A stretch of DNA of 55,299 nucleotides, taken from positions 48,572 to 103,870 of the forward strand of contig NZ_BFBX01000036.1 in the NCBI RefSeq assembly GCF_003851045.1, written 5' to 3'. Position 1 is the stretch's first letter. Every line of letters starts with the position of its first letter. The stretch is from Paenibacillus sp. 598K (GTDB lineage Bacteria > Bacillota > Bacilli > Paenibacillales > Paenibacillaceae). Shown in pieces: positions 1 through 8,240 of the stretch. The position numbers and the translations under genes are program-made. The notes beneath the pieces are model-generated. The model made no database searches. It had not been told where the DNA came from and saw only the letters and a program-made list of their open reading frames with translations.

Positions 1-1
1 G

Positions 2-793
2 TCGCCTGTTGACGAGCGCTCGCCGAGTAGCGTCCAGCCGCCCGCTGACGAGCGCCCGCTGAACGCCGTCCAGCCGGCTGTTGACGAGCTCCCTTTGACC
101 GCCAAGCCGGCGCAGGTGCCGGGCTTTATCGAGTCGGCGTTCCCGCCGCTCGTCTATCAGATGATCCGGTCGCATATGGACTCGGGCAACGTCCGCGATC
201 CCGCGCGGCTGGCGATCGTGCTGGCGAGCGCGCTTGGCGATACCGGGACATCCGACCGCGCCAGCCGCAATCTGCTGGCGGGCCAGGTCCATAATCCGCT
301 GCTGTTCTATCAGTCCGTCCCGAACTCGATCCTGGGCTATGCGGCCAGGCAGTACGGCCTGACGGGTCTGATGACGACACTCGCGCATGCGGGTGACGGT
401 CTGTCTGCGCTGCTGGAGATGGCGATGCTCTACAGCGAGCTGCCGGATGTCGAGCAGGTGCTGGTCATCGGCGTGGAGCTGCGATCTGACCGCGCGGACG
501 AGCTGCTGGCCGAGCTGACGGAAGGGGACGCGATGCGAGCATGCGATCATGCCGTGGCGCTGCTGCTGGAACGCTCGTCCGGGGATGGCGCAGCGGTGTA
601 TATAGAGGAGGTGGGGGGACAATCGGCTGCCGACAGCAGCGATCGACCGGCTCGCCCGTTAGCGGGCAATCAGGGGTTGGCCGACCTGGCGATCGCAGCG
701 AGCAGGATCAGCCGAGGGGAGATGGCAGCTCCGGCTGCCGTCTACGACGATCTATTCGGAGGGGGAGGCTATGCTGTTACACTCAATCGATAA
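2..793 (+). CDS. Beta-ketoacyl synthase-like protein, 5' end cut by window
   Basis: The frame is open to the first bases of the window, so the gene starts upstream; a TTG at 95 is possible but has no Shine-Dalgarno. Residues before about 35 are a Pro/Glu/Asp-rich linker of three 12-residue repeats. The rest (about 230 residues) resembles the N-terminal thiolase-fold half of ketosynthases (Ketoacyl-synt_2 type), with SVPNSILGYAARQYG and VLVIGVEL patterns. The usual active-site Cys is missing: the equivalent stretch reads LAHAGDGLSALLEM. There is no C-terminal half with the two catalytic His. It is therefore probably not a condensing enzyme; a chain-length-factor-like or carrier-binding role is inference. 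It overlaps the next gene by 23 bases, the first sign of a translationally coupled operon. Confidence 0.55.
   Translation, partial: SPVDERSPSSVQPPADERPLNAVQPAVDELPLTAKPAQVPGFIESAFPPLVYQMIRSHMDSGNVRDPARLAIVLASALGDTGTSDRASRNLLAGQVHNPLLFYQSVPNSILGYAARQYGLTGLMTTLAHAGDGLSALLEMAMLYSELPDVEQVLVIGVELRSDRADELLAELTEGDAMRACDHAVALLLERSSGDGAAVYIEEVGGQSAADSSDRPARPLAGNQGLADLAIAASRISRGEMAAPAAVYDDLFGGGGYAVTLNR
8..115 (+). repeat. Three tandem 36-bp coding repeats
   Basis: Units at 8-43, 44-79 and 80-115 encode VDERSPSSVQPP, ADERPLNAVQPA and VDELPLTAKPAQ. They form a Pro-rich interdomain linker at the visible 5' end of the ketosynthase-like gene. More units may lie upstream of the window. Confidence 0.7.
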
Positions 794-3659
794 GCAAGCG
801 TTCGGGCAGATGCTGCTCTCTCGCGCCGCGTTGCCGGAGGCGCTGGCGGTGAAGGGGGAGATGGCCTTTACTTATGCAGAGCTGGAGATAGAGATCGAGC
901 GGCAGCGGCAGCTGCTGATGGAGCAAGGCGTAGCGGCTGGCGAGCTGGTCGCCCTGCAGCTCAAGGGCTCGCTGACCTTCATCGCGTTGCTCTACGCGAT
1001 ATGGCGTCTGGGGGCTCAGGCGATGCTGCTGGACAGCCGGCTCAAGCAGGCGGAGAGCGAGGCGATGCTGCGACAAGTGCCGCCGCATTATTATGTGCGA
1101 GCTGTAGGTCGGCACAACCCGCTGGCGGCCTTCGAGGACCGGATCGAGGTCGAGCTGGTCCGGCTGCCGCGCCCGGAGCGCGCTCCTGACCCGGATCATG
1201 CGCTCATCCTGTTCACCTCCGGCTCTACCGGGACGCCCAAGGCGATCGGCCGCAGACGCGAGGCGATCCTGCTGGATCTGTACAAGCTGACCGCCGAGCC
1301 GCTGCTCTCTCCTGCCGACCGGGTGCTGACGCTTGCGCCGCTGACGCATACGTACGGCCTGTTGAATGGGCTGCTGCAGACGCTGTACGTCGGAGCCGTG
1401 CTATATTTCCCGAGGAATAATCAGAGCGCGCAGCTGCTGGAGACGTTGCGCGAGGAGCGGATCACCGTCATGTTCGGCGTGCCCTTCCATTATCAGCTGC
1501 TGGCTCAGTCGCCTGCAGCCGCCCCGCTGGAGCATCTGCGACGGGCGATCTCCGCAGGCGAGGCGCTGTCACCGGAGACGCATGAGGCGTTTTACAGCCG
1601 TTACCGCGTCTCGATCGGCCAGCAGTACGGCACGAGCGAGACGGGCGTGCTGACGATGGACTGGGAGGGCCGCCGCCCCGAGACGGTAGGCCGGCCATTG
1701 CCGGGCGTCAGTCTGCGCGATGTGCGAGGCGAGCTGCAGGCAGCGCTGCCGGAGTCGCCGTATCTGTCCCCGGCCGGGGGCGAGCGCTGGCAGGCGGGCT
1801 GGTTCGTGATGGGCGACAGCGGCTATGTGGACAGCGACGGCTATGTGCATGTGGAGGGCCGGTCGGACAGTATCGTCAGCATCGGCGGGCTCAAGGTCAA
1901 TCTGCAGGAGGTGGAGGCCAAGCTCAGACAGCACCCGAAGGTTCGCGAGGCGCTCGTCTGCCTGTCTGAGGATGGCGCGCGCATCGAGGCGCATATCGAG
2001 CGGGAGCCGGAGCTGCAGGAGTCCGAGCTGCTAGCCTGGTGCCGGGAGCAGATGGCGGACTACAAGCTGCCCCGCCGCTATTGCTGGAGCAGTCGCCTGC
2101 CGCGGACCTCGACCGGCAAGCTGCTGCGCATCCATCCGCATCAGCTCGAGCGGGAGGAAGAGCGTCTGCAGCGACGGCTGCTCCGCGAGCCGGAGACGCT
2201 GACCGCGCTGTGGGACCTCGGCGCGTTGTACGAGCGGCAAGGCCGACTGCTGGAGGCGCTGGATCTGTATGCGAGGGCGCGTCGCCTCGCGGGCTCGACC
2301 TCGGAGGGGCAGGTGCTCTCTCATGAGTGCGAGCGGTTGCGCACGGCGATCGGCGGCATGCAGACGACGAAGCGGGACTATGCAGCAGCGCTGAGCAAGG
2401 TCGTCAGCATCTACTGCTATGGTCGGAGCGGCACCCATCTGCTCAAGAGTTTGCTGGACAGCCACTCGCAAGTAATCGTGTCGATGCTGAGCGGACCTGT
2501 GTTGTTCAAGCTATGGCAGTCCGAGGTCGATGCGGCGGACGGTCGACCCGATCCGCAGACGCTGGCCGAGGCGATCTTCGCGGCTTTTCCCGGAGAGTTC
2601 AACGAAGGACGCATCCTGGAGGAGCCTCGCATGAGCGGTATGTGTACGCTTGGCGAGAGCCGGGATCAGCTGTTCACGATCGATCGCGTCCGTTTCCGGC
2701 AGGAGCTGGCAGAGATTGTGACGGGGGCCGAGAAGCTCGAGCTCAAGCTGTTCTATCAGGCGGTGCACCTGGCGGCATTCCTGGCGCTGGGCGGCAGCTG
2801 CGATCCGCAGGCGGGCGAGCTGCCGGTCATCGTCGAGGGCGGTATCCATTTTGCGACCCATATCGCGGATACCGAGCGGCTGCTGACGTTGTTTCCTTAC
2901 GCCCGTCTGCTCCATATGGTGCGCGATCCGGTCATTGCCTTCGGCTCGGCGCTGCATTATCAGCTCCGATCGGGTCAGGCGACGCTATACAATCTGTCTT
3001 ATCAGCTGCAATCGCTGTTCCAGTCCGTGCCGGCGAGAGCCGAATGGGCAGAGCAGACCTGCGTCCTCCGGCTGGAGGATGTGCATGCGCAGCCGCGAGC
3101 GACGCTGGAGCTGCTATGCGGTATGCTGGGCATCCGCTGGGAGGACAGTCTGCTGCGCAGCACGTTCGGCGGGCTAACCTGGTGGAACTCGTTAACCTCC
3201 GAGCAGCTGACCGGCTTCACCGATCGCACTGTCTCCAAAACGTACGAAGACCTGCTGTCGCCAGGCGACAAGGACAAGCTGAAGCGGATGCTGCGCGTCA
3301 AATACCGGGCATGGGGGTATGAGCGCTCGGCTCCTCAGGCCGTCGATAGCGGCGTAGCGGTGGATAGCGATGAAAGCGGTCGTACGAAGGACGGCAATGC
3401 TGGGGATGGCGAGGCAATGGAGGGCGATGCGGCAGAGAGCGACGCGGCATTGTACGAGCAGCTGAAGGAGCCGTTCCGTTTCGAAGCGGCGTATGAGGCG
3501 CTTGCCAGTCAGCCGGAAGCGGTGCGCGTCGTCATCTACCGGCTATGCATGAAGCTGCTGGCGGCCGAGCGGCAAGCAGACGAGCAAGGACGTCTGGAGT
3601 ACAAGGCGCGGCTCCTATCCGGCGCGATCCGATCGGCGAGCGGAGGGCGTGAGCCATGA
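771..3659 (+). CDS. Acyl-AMP ligase - TPR - sulfotransferase fusion protein
   Basis: This 962-residue protein joins two enzymes. Residues 1-465 form a complete AMP-dependent ligase: P-loop FTSGSTGTPKAIG near 148-160, QQYGTSETG near 284, GDSGYVDSDGYVHVEGRSD, and the catalytic Lys450 in TGKLLR. Residues about 480-520 look like one TPR unit (ALWDLGALYERQGRLLEAL). Residues about 545-850 resemble a sulfotransferase: 5'-phosphosulfate-loop-like YCYGRSGTHLLKSLLDSH near 548-565 and VRDPVIAFGSALHY near 717-730 as the 3'-phosphate-loop equivalent. An acidic linker and a 60-residue helical tail follow. The start has a GGAGGGGGAGG ribosome site. It overlaps the next gene by 4 bases. Inference: activation of a carboxylic acid for loading onto a carrier, and sulfation of the same product. 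The PAPS donor and the substrate are unknown. Confidence 0.75.
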   Translation: MLLHSIDKQAFGQMLLSRAALPEALAVKGEMAFTYAELEIEIERQRQLLMEQGVAAGELVALQLKGSLTFIALLYAIWRLGAQAMLLDSRLKQAESEAMLRQVPPHYYVRAVGRHNPLAAFEDRIEVELVRLPRPERAPDPDHALILFTSGSTGTPKAIGRRREAILLDLYKLTAEPLLSPADRVLTLAPLTHTYGLLNGLLQTLYVGAVLYFPRNNQSAQLLETLREERITVMFGVPFHYQLLAQSPAAAPLEHLRRAISAGEALSPETHEAFYSRYRVSIGQQYGTSETGVLTMDWEGRRPETVGRPLPGVSLRDVRGELQAALPESPYLSPAGGERWQAGWFVMGDSGYVDSDGYVHVEGRSDSIVSIGGLKVNLQEVEAKLRQHPKVREALVCLSEDGARIEAHIEREPELQESELLAWCREQMADYKLPRRYCWSSRLPRTSTGKLLRIHPHQLEREEERLQRRLLREPETLTALWDLGALYERQGRLLEALDLYARARRLAGSTSEGQVLSHECERLRTAIGGMQTTKRDYAAALSKVVSIYCYGRSGTHLLKSLLDSHSQVIVSMLSGPVLFKLWQSEVDAADGRPDPQTLAEAIFAAFPGEFNEGRILEEPRMSGMCTLGESRDQLFTIDRVRFRQELAEIVTGAEKLELKLFYQAVHLAAFLALGGSCDPQAGELPVIVEGGIHFATHIADTERLLTLFPYARLLHMVRDPVIAFGSALHYQLRSGQATLYNLSYQLQSLFQSVPARAEWAEQTCVLRLEDVHAQPRATLELLCGMLGIRWEDSLLRSTFGGLTWWNSLTSEQLTGFTDRTVSKTYEDLLSPGDKDKLKRMLRVKYRAWGYERSAPQAVDSGVAVDSDESGRTKDGNAGDGEAMEGDAAESDAALYEQLKEPFRFEAAYEALASQPEAVRVVIYRLCMKLLAAERQADEQGRLEYKARLLSGAIRSASGGREP

Positions 3660-5989
3660 CGGTATTCGGTACGAAGGCAGGGACGCTCGAGCGTCTGAGA
3701 GAGCAGGTGACGCAGGCGAGGGTGCTGCCGCTGCTGCAATTCTCGGTGGAGGAATGGCGTGCAAGCCAGGCCGCTGTACTGGCGCGACTGCGGCTGCAGT
3801 CCTGGTCCGGGCAGCCGCTTATCGTGCGCAGCAGCGCCGCCGGAGAGGACGGAGCGGCGGCCTCGCACGCCGGGCGTTACGAGTCGGTGCTCGATGTGCA
3901 CGGCGAGGGCGAGACGATCGTTGCGGTCAATCAGGTGATCGCGTCCTATCCGCCGGAGGCGGGAGCGCCGCATGATGTGTTCATCCAGCCGATGCTGGCG
4001 GACATCGCAGTCAGCGGCGTCGCCTTCAGCGCCAATCCCAACAACGGCGGACACTATATCATTATTAACTATGACGATAGCAGCGGCGCGTCCGACACGG
4101 TCACGGCCGGCACGGTCGGCGGGCTCAAAACCTACTATTACTTCAAGGGCTCGCCCGAGCCGCCTGCTGCGCCATGGGACCGCGTCGTCGCGCTGATCCG
4201 CGAGCTCGAGAGCCTGCTGATGACCGCGAGCCTCGATCTTGAGTTCGCTCTGGATGCGGGCGGCTGTCTGTATCTGTTCCAGGCGCGTCCGCTCGCCGTC
4301 GTCTGCGAGCCCGCAGATCTGCAGGAGCAGATCGAGCTGCTGCAGCGCATCGCAGACAAGGTGGCGCAGGGCCAGCAGCGACAGCCGTATCTGTATGGCA
4401 GCAAGACCGTTTACGGCGTCATGCCAGACTGGAATCCGGCCGAGATCATCGGCATCCGGCCGCGCCCGCTTGCCTTGTCGCTGTACAAGGAGCTGGTGAC
4501 CGACAGCATCTGGGCGTATCAGCGCAGCCGCTACGGCTACCAGAACGTCCGCAGCTTCCCGCTGCTGATCGACCTTGGCGGCATGCCGTACATCGATGTG
4601 CGGGTCAGCTTCAATTCATTCCTGCCGAGGGAGCTGGAGCCGCCGCTTAGCGAAAAACTCCTCGACTACTACATGCAGCGACTGATCAACAACCCGAAGC
4701 ATCACGACAAGGTCGAGTTCGAGATTATTTTCTCCTGCTTCACCTTTGACCTGGATCGCCAGTTGTCCGGACTGCTGGAGCATGGCTTTACCTCTGCGGA
4801 GCTGCATCGGCTGGCGCAGTGCCTGAAGGCGCTGACCAATCAGATCGTCTGTCCCGACAACGGTCTGCTGGGCAGCGACCTGGAGCGGATCGAGGAGCTG
4901 GAGGCGAGGCGGGCGACGATGATGGACAGCTCGCTGGACAAGGTGTCCAAGATCTACTGGCTGCTGGAGGATTGCAAGCGATACGGCACGCTGCCGTTCG
5001 CCGGGCTTGCGCGCGGAGGGTTCATCGCGGTGCAGCTGCTGCGTTCGCTCGTGGCGATCGGCATCCTCTCGGATACGGACTACGAGCACTACATGAGCAG
5101 TCTGGAGACGGTCAGCGGTCGCATCAGCCAGGATTACGGCCAGCTGGAGGAGACGGAGTTCCTGGCGAAATACGGGCATCTGCGGCCGGGCACCTATGAG
5201 CTGTGCTCGCCGCGCTACGATGAAGCGCCGGAGCAATATTTCGCCTTTGAGCCGTCGCGAGCCGGCAAGGAGACAGCGGACAAGCCGCCCTTTTTCCTGT
5301 CGCTGGCGCAATACCGGCGCATCCAGGCTTTGCTGCAGGAGCATGGCTTGCTGGGAGGCGACGTGCTGCGTCTGTTCGACTTCCTGAAGACGGCGATCGA
5401 GGGCCGGGAATACTCCAAGTTCGTCTTCACCAAAAGCTTGAGCGAGGCGCTCCGGCTGTTCGGGGAGGTGGCGGCGGAGTATGGCTTGTCCAAGGAAGAG
5501 GCCTCTTATGCCAATATCCTCGTCATCAAGCGAGCCTACGAGTCGGACGGCGACCTGCGCAGTCTGCTGCGCAGCAGCATCGAGCAGGGCAGGCGTCGGC
5601 ACCGGGCAACGCTGCAGCTGGAGCTGCCGCCGCTCATCACCGAGCCGGCCGACGTATGGCGATTCAGCTACCCCGAGTGCGAGCCGAACTACATCACGCT
5701 CCGGGAGGCGACGGGCCCCGTCGTCTTCCCGGAGGATGCGCGCGAGCGGCTCGAGGGGAGCATCCTGCTGCTGCCGAGCGCCGATCCGGGCTATGACTGG
5801 ATCTTCTCGACCGGCATCGCCGGGTTCGTGACGATGTACGGAGGGGCCAACTCGCATATGGCGATCCGTGCAGGCGAGCTGTCGATCCCGGCGGTGGTCG
5901 GCGCCGGAGAGGTATTGTACCGCCGCTGCAGTCAGGCCGAGCTGTTGACGATCGATTGCGCCAGCAAGCAGCTGCGGGTGATCCGATGA
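3656..5989 (+). CDS. Glutamine kinase-like PEP-synthase-family enzyme (Cj1418-like)
   Basis: The 777 residues contain an N-terminal ATP-grasp domain of the PEP-synthase/PPDK type (LIVRSSAAGEDG near 55-70, QPMLADIAVSGVAFSANP, LDLEFALDAGGCLYLFQARPL), a long middle region, and a C-terminal swivelling phosphohistidine domain with GGANSHMAIRAGELSIPAV. The catalytic His is residue 734. There is no PEP/pyruvate TIM barrel, so it is not PEP synthase. In C. jejuni, Cj1418 has this layout and length and uses ATP to phosphorylate the amide nitrogen of L-glutamine, the first step of phosphoramidate synthesis. Rifampin phosphotransferase shares the fold, but its His motif usually reads SHAAIVARE. The neighbours (amidohydrolase, cytidylyltransferase, APS-kinase-like) decide for glutamine kinase. 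Overlaps on both sides are 4 bases (ATGA type). Confidence 0.75.
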   Translation: MTVFGTKAGTLERLREQVTQARVLPLLQFSVEEWRASQAAVLARLRLQSWSGQPLIVRSSAAGEDGAAASHAGRYESVLDVHGEGETIVAVNQVIASYPPEAGAPHDVFIQPMLADIAVSGVAFSANPNNGGHYIIINYDDSSGASDTVTAGTVGGLKTYYYFKGSPEPPAAPWDRVVALIRELESLLMTASLDLEFALDAGGCLYLFQARPLAVVCEPADLQEQIELLQRIADKVAQGQQRQPYLYGSKTVYGVMPDWNPAEIIGIRPRPLALSLYKELVTDSIWAYQRSRYGYQNVRSFPLLIDLGGMPYIDVRVSFNSFLPRELEPPLSEKLLDYYMQRLINNPKHHDKVEFEIIFSCFTFDLDRQLSGLLEHGFTSAELHRLAQCLKALTNQIVCPDNGLLGSDLERIEELEARRATMMDSSLDKVSKIYWLLEDCKRYGTLPFAGLARGGFIAVQLLRSLVAIGILSDTDYEHYMSSLETVSGRISQDYGQLEETEFLAKYGHLRPGTYELCSPRYDEAPEQYFAFEPSRAGKETADKPPFFLSLAQYRRIQALLQEHGLLGGDVLRLFDFLKTAIEGREYSKFVFTKSLSEALRLFGEVAAEYGLSKEEASYANILVIKRAYESDGDLRSLLRSSIEQGRRRHRATLQLELPPLITEPADVWRFSYPECEPNYITLREATGPVVFPEDARERLEGSILLLPSADPGYDWIFSTGIAGFVTMYGGANSHMAIRAGELSIPAVVGAGEVLYRRCSQAELLTIDCASKQLRVIR

Positions 5990-6681
5990 GACGGATCGGC
6001 GTCACGCTGCGCGTCGACGTGTGGGGCGCGCGCGGCGAGCGTCGCGATGCGATCGACCAGCGCTGGGTCGAGCTGCTGACCGCTTGCGGCTGTCTGCCAG
6101 TCCTGCTGCCCAATCATATGCGGGCGGTGCAAAGCCTGGTCGAGCAGCTGCCGCTCCACGGCTTCGTGCTGACCGGGGGCGGCGATCTGGCTACGTACGG
6201 CGGCGCCTCGCCGGAGCGCGACGAGGTCGAGCGCTGGCTGCTCGATTATGCCAGCGCGCACGTCGTGCCCCTGCTCGGGGTGTGCCGCGGCATGCAGGCG
6301 ATCCAGCATCGCTGGGGCGTGCCGCTCGCGCCAGTGGAAGGGCATGTCGCGACGCGCCACCTCGTGTGCGAGCCTGACAGCACTGCAGCCCGCTCCAGCT
6401 ATGGCAACGGCGGACAGTTACGCAGTAATGTAGCAGCATCCCCCGCCAGCGCCGTCCCGCGCAACAGCTACCATTGCTATGGCGCCCGCGCTACCGTAGC
6501 CGAGCTGGCCGTGACGGCCGTCGCAGAGGACGGCGTCATCGAGGCTGTGGCGCATCGCCGGCTGCCGATCCGGGGCATCATGTGGCACCCGGAGCGGGAG
6601 CAGCCATTTGCAGCATCTGATCTGAGGATGATCCAACTTTTATTTAGAGGAGAGAATGCGCATGAACATGACTCACGGTGA
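5986..6681 (+). CDS. Class I glutamine amidotransferase-like hydrolase (Cj1417-like)
   Basis: I chose the ATG at 5986 because it overlaps the preceding stop as ATGA; the frame is open further upstream. The 231-residue product has the class I amidotransferase/gamma-glutamyl hydrolase triad: nucleophile Cys100 in GVCRGMQ, and His201 and Glu203 in GIMWHPERE. The LTGGGDL turn near 62-68 and NSYHCYG near 160-166 are also present. In the Campylobacter pathway Cj1417 hydrolyses gamma-glutamyl-CDP-amidate to glutamate and cytidine diphosphoramidate. A PuuD-like gamma-glutamyl-GABA hydrolase is the generic alternative. Placement directly after a glutamine-kinase-like gene and before a nucleotidyltransferase favours the phosphoramidate role. 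Confidence 0.75.
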   Translation: MRRIGVTLRVDVWGARGERRDAIDQRWVELLTACGCLPVLLPNHMRAVQSLVEQLPLHGFVLTGGGDLATYGGASPERDEVERWLLDYASAHVVPLLGVCRGMQAIQHRWGVPLAPVEGHVATRHLVCEPDSTAARSSYGNGGQLRSNVAASPASAVPRNSYHCYGARATVAELAVTAVAEDGVIEAVAHRRLPIRGIMWHPEREQPFAASDLRMIQLLFRGENAHEHDSR

Positions 6682-7432
6682 TTTTACATTGCTCGCCAAG
6701 CAATACATCCATCGTCCCGGCTACTCCGAGACGGCGCTCCGCGTACTGATGGCCCATACCGGGGCCGAGCGGCCTTCCTTCACCGCAGCCGATGTCGGCG
6801 CCGGCACTGGCAAGCTGACCGAGCTGCTGGCCGAGCTGGGCCTGCGAGGCGTCGCGGTCGAGCCCAATGACGCGATGCGTGAGGAGGGGGTGCGGCTGGA
6901 GGCTGGCGGCCGACAGTTCGAGTGGCGCCAAGGCTCCGCCGAGGAGACCGGACTGGCCGAGGACTCGGTCGATTGGGTGTTTATGGCCTCGTCCTTCCAT
7001 TGGACGGACCAGCCGCGCGCCCTCGCCGAGTTCCATCGGCTCTTGAGGGAGGGGGGACACTTCACGGCACTGTGGAACCCGCGCCATATCGAGGGCAACG
7101 CCTTGCATGAGGAGATCGAGGCGCTGATCCGTCATTATGTGCCGGAGCTGAAGCGAGTCTCGTCCGGCTCGCACAGCCATATGAACGGGCTGGAGGAGGC
7201 GCTGCAGGCGACCGGACATTTCGGCCGACTGTTGTTCGTCGAGGCGCCTCACCATGTCGATATGTCCAAGGAACGGTATCTGAACGCCTGGCGTTCCGTC
7301 AACGATATCCAGGTGCAGGCCGGGCCGGAGCTGTTCGAGCGGATCGTCGGCGAGATCGATCGGCTGCTCGGCGACCTCCAGACGATCCGCGTGCCATACA
7401 AGACGCGGGCCTGGACCGTCCAGGCGTTGTAG
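6662..7432 (+). CDS. SAM-dependent class I methyltransferase (Cj1419/Cj1420-like)
   Basis: This is a Rossmann-fold methyltransferase of 256 residues. Motif I is AADVGAGTGKLTELLAELG; an acidic residue follows in VAVEPNDAMRE, and FHWTDQPRALAEFHRLLREGG is the usual post-I to motif III region of the methyltransferase 11 group. ATG 6662 lies 9 bases after GGAG; ATG 6656 is only 3 bases from it. It overlaps the previous gene by 20 bases. Campylobacter phosphoramidate loci carry one or two similar methyltransferases that O-methylate the phosphoramidate, so this enzyme may do the same here. The acceptor cannot be read from sequence. Confidence 0.7.
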   Translation: MNMTHGDFTLLAKQYIHRPGYSETALRVLMAHTGAERPSFTAADVGAGTGKLTELLAELGLRGVAVEPNDAMREEGVRLEAGGRQFEWRQGSAEETGLAEDSVDWVFMASSFHWTDQPRALAEFHRLLREGGHFTALWNPRHIEGNALHEEIEALIRHYVPELKRVSSGSHSHMNGLEEALQATGHFGRLLFVEAPHHVDMSKERYLNAWRSVNDIQVQAGPELFERIVGEIDRLLGDLQTIRVPYKTRAWTVQAL

Positions 7433-7442
7433 AGGGCGGCAG

Positions 7443-8180
7443 ATGAGAGCGATACTGCTGGCGGCGGGCCGGGGCAGCCGGCTGGGCGAGCTGACGGAGG
7501 AGGAGCCCAAATGCCGGACGATGCTGCTCGGCAAGCGGCTGATCGACCGCCAGCTGGAGGCGCTGCGCGCGGCGGGCATCCGCGAGATCGCGATCGTGCG
7601 CGGCTACAGGGCGGAGCGCATCCAGGTCGAGGATGTCACTTATTATACGAATGCACAATGGTCGGATACCAATATGGTCGCTAGTCTGTGCTGCGCAGCC
7701 TCGTGGCTGGAGCAGGGTCCGTGTCTCGTCAGCTATACGGATATCGTGTACAGTCAGTCCGCGATCGAGCTGCTGCTGCGCGGCGCGCCAGATGCCGACA
7801 TCGCGATCCCGTACAGCACGCAGTGGCGCGCCTTGTGGGAGGCGCGCTTCGACGACCCGCTCACCGACGCCGAGACGTTCCGGTTGACGGCCAACGGCGA
7901 CGTGGCGGAGATCGGCGGCGTGCCGGCGACGCTGGAGGAGGTGGAGGGGCAGTTTATGGGGCTGCTCCGTCTGACGCCTGCGGGCTGGCGGACGATCCGC
8001 AAGTTTCTGGACGGCTGCAGTGCGAGCGAGCAGGCGCGCATGGATGTGACGAGCTTGCTGGCCGGATTGCTGGGCCAGGGCGAGGCCATCGCTGCGCTCC
8101 CCTACGAGGGCCTCTGGCTGGAGGTGGATCGGGCGTCCGATCTGCATCTCTACGAGCAACGCTACCGGAGGGTGCTCTGA
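7443..8180 (+). CDS. Nucleotidyltransferase, CTP:phosphoglutamine cytidylyltransferase-like (Cj1416-like)
   Basis: The 245 residues form a single GT-A-like nucleotidyltransferase domain. The N-terminal signature is LLAAGRGSRLGELT with Lys23 in EEPKCRTMLLG; the metal-binding Asp is in SYTDIVYSQ near residue 100, and EVDRASDLHLYE near 225-236 supplies a second acidic pair. In C. jejuni, Cj1416 couples CTP to L-glutamine phosphate, giving gamma-glutamyl-CDP-amidate. Sugar-1-phosphate or phosphocholine cytidylyltransferases look similar, so the substrate rests on the neighbouring genes. The ribosome site is GAGGG about 5 bases before ATG. Confidence 0.7.
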   Translation: MRAILLAAGRGSRLGELTEEEPKCRTMLLGKRLIDRQLEALRAAGIREIAIVRGYRAERIQVEDVTYYTNAQWSDTNMVASLCCAASWLEQGPCLVSYTDIVYSQSAIELLLRGAPDADIAIPYSTQWRALWEARFDDPLTDAETFRLTANGDVAEIGGVPATLEEVEGQFMGLLRLTPAGWRTIRKFLDGCSASEQARMDVTSLLAGLLGQGEAIAALPYEGLWLEVDRASDLHLYEQRYRRVL

Positions 8181-8240
8181 TCCAGGTTCGGAGGACCGAT
8201 TCCCTATAAGCGCATGTACTTCAGGAAGGAGACGCCTGAT

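Noticed and set aside
4616..5857. Long minus-strand frame of 413 codons
   Set aside because: It lies wholly inside the glutamine-kinase-like gene. GC-rich third positions create such shadows, and the translation has no family pattern.
3656..5989. Rifampin phosphotransferase or PEP synthase
   Set aside because: PEP synthase needs a C-terminal PEP-binding barrel, which is absent. The His motif SHMAIRAGE and the neighbours fit glutamine kinase better than Rph, though biochemistry would be needed to close the question.
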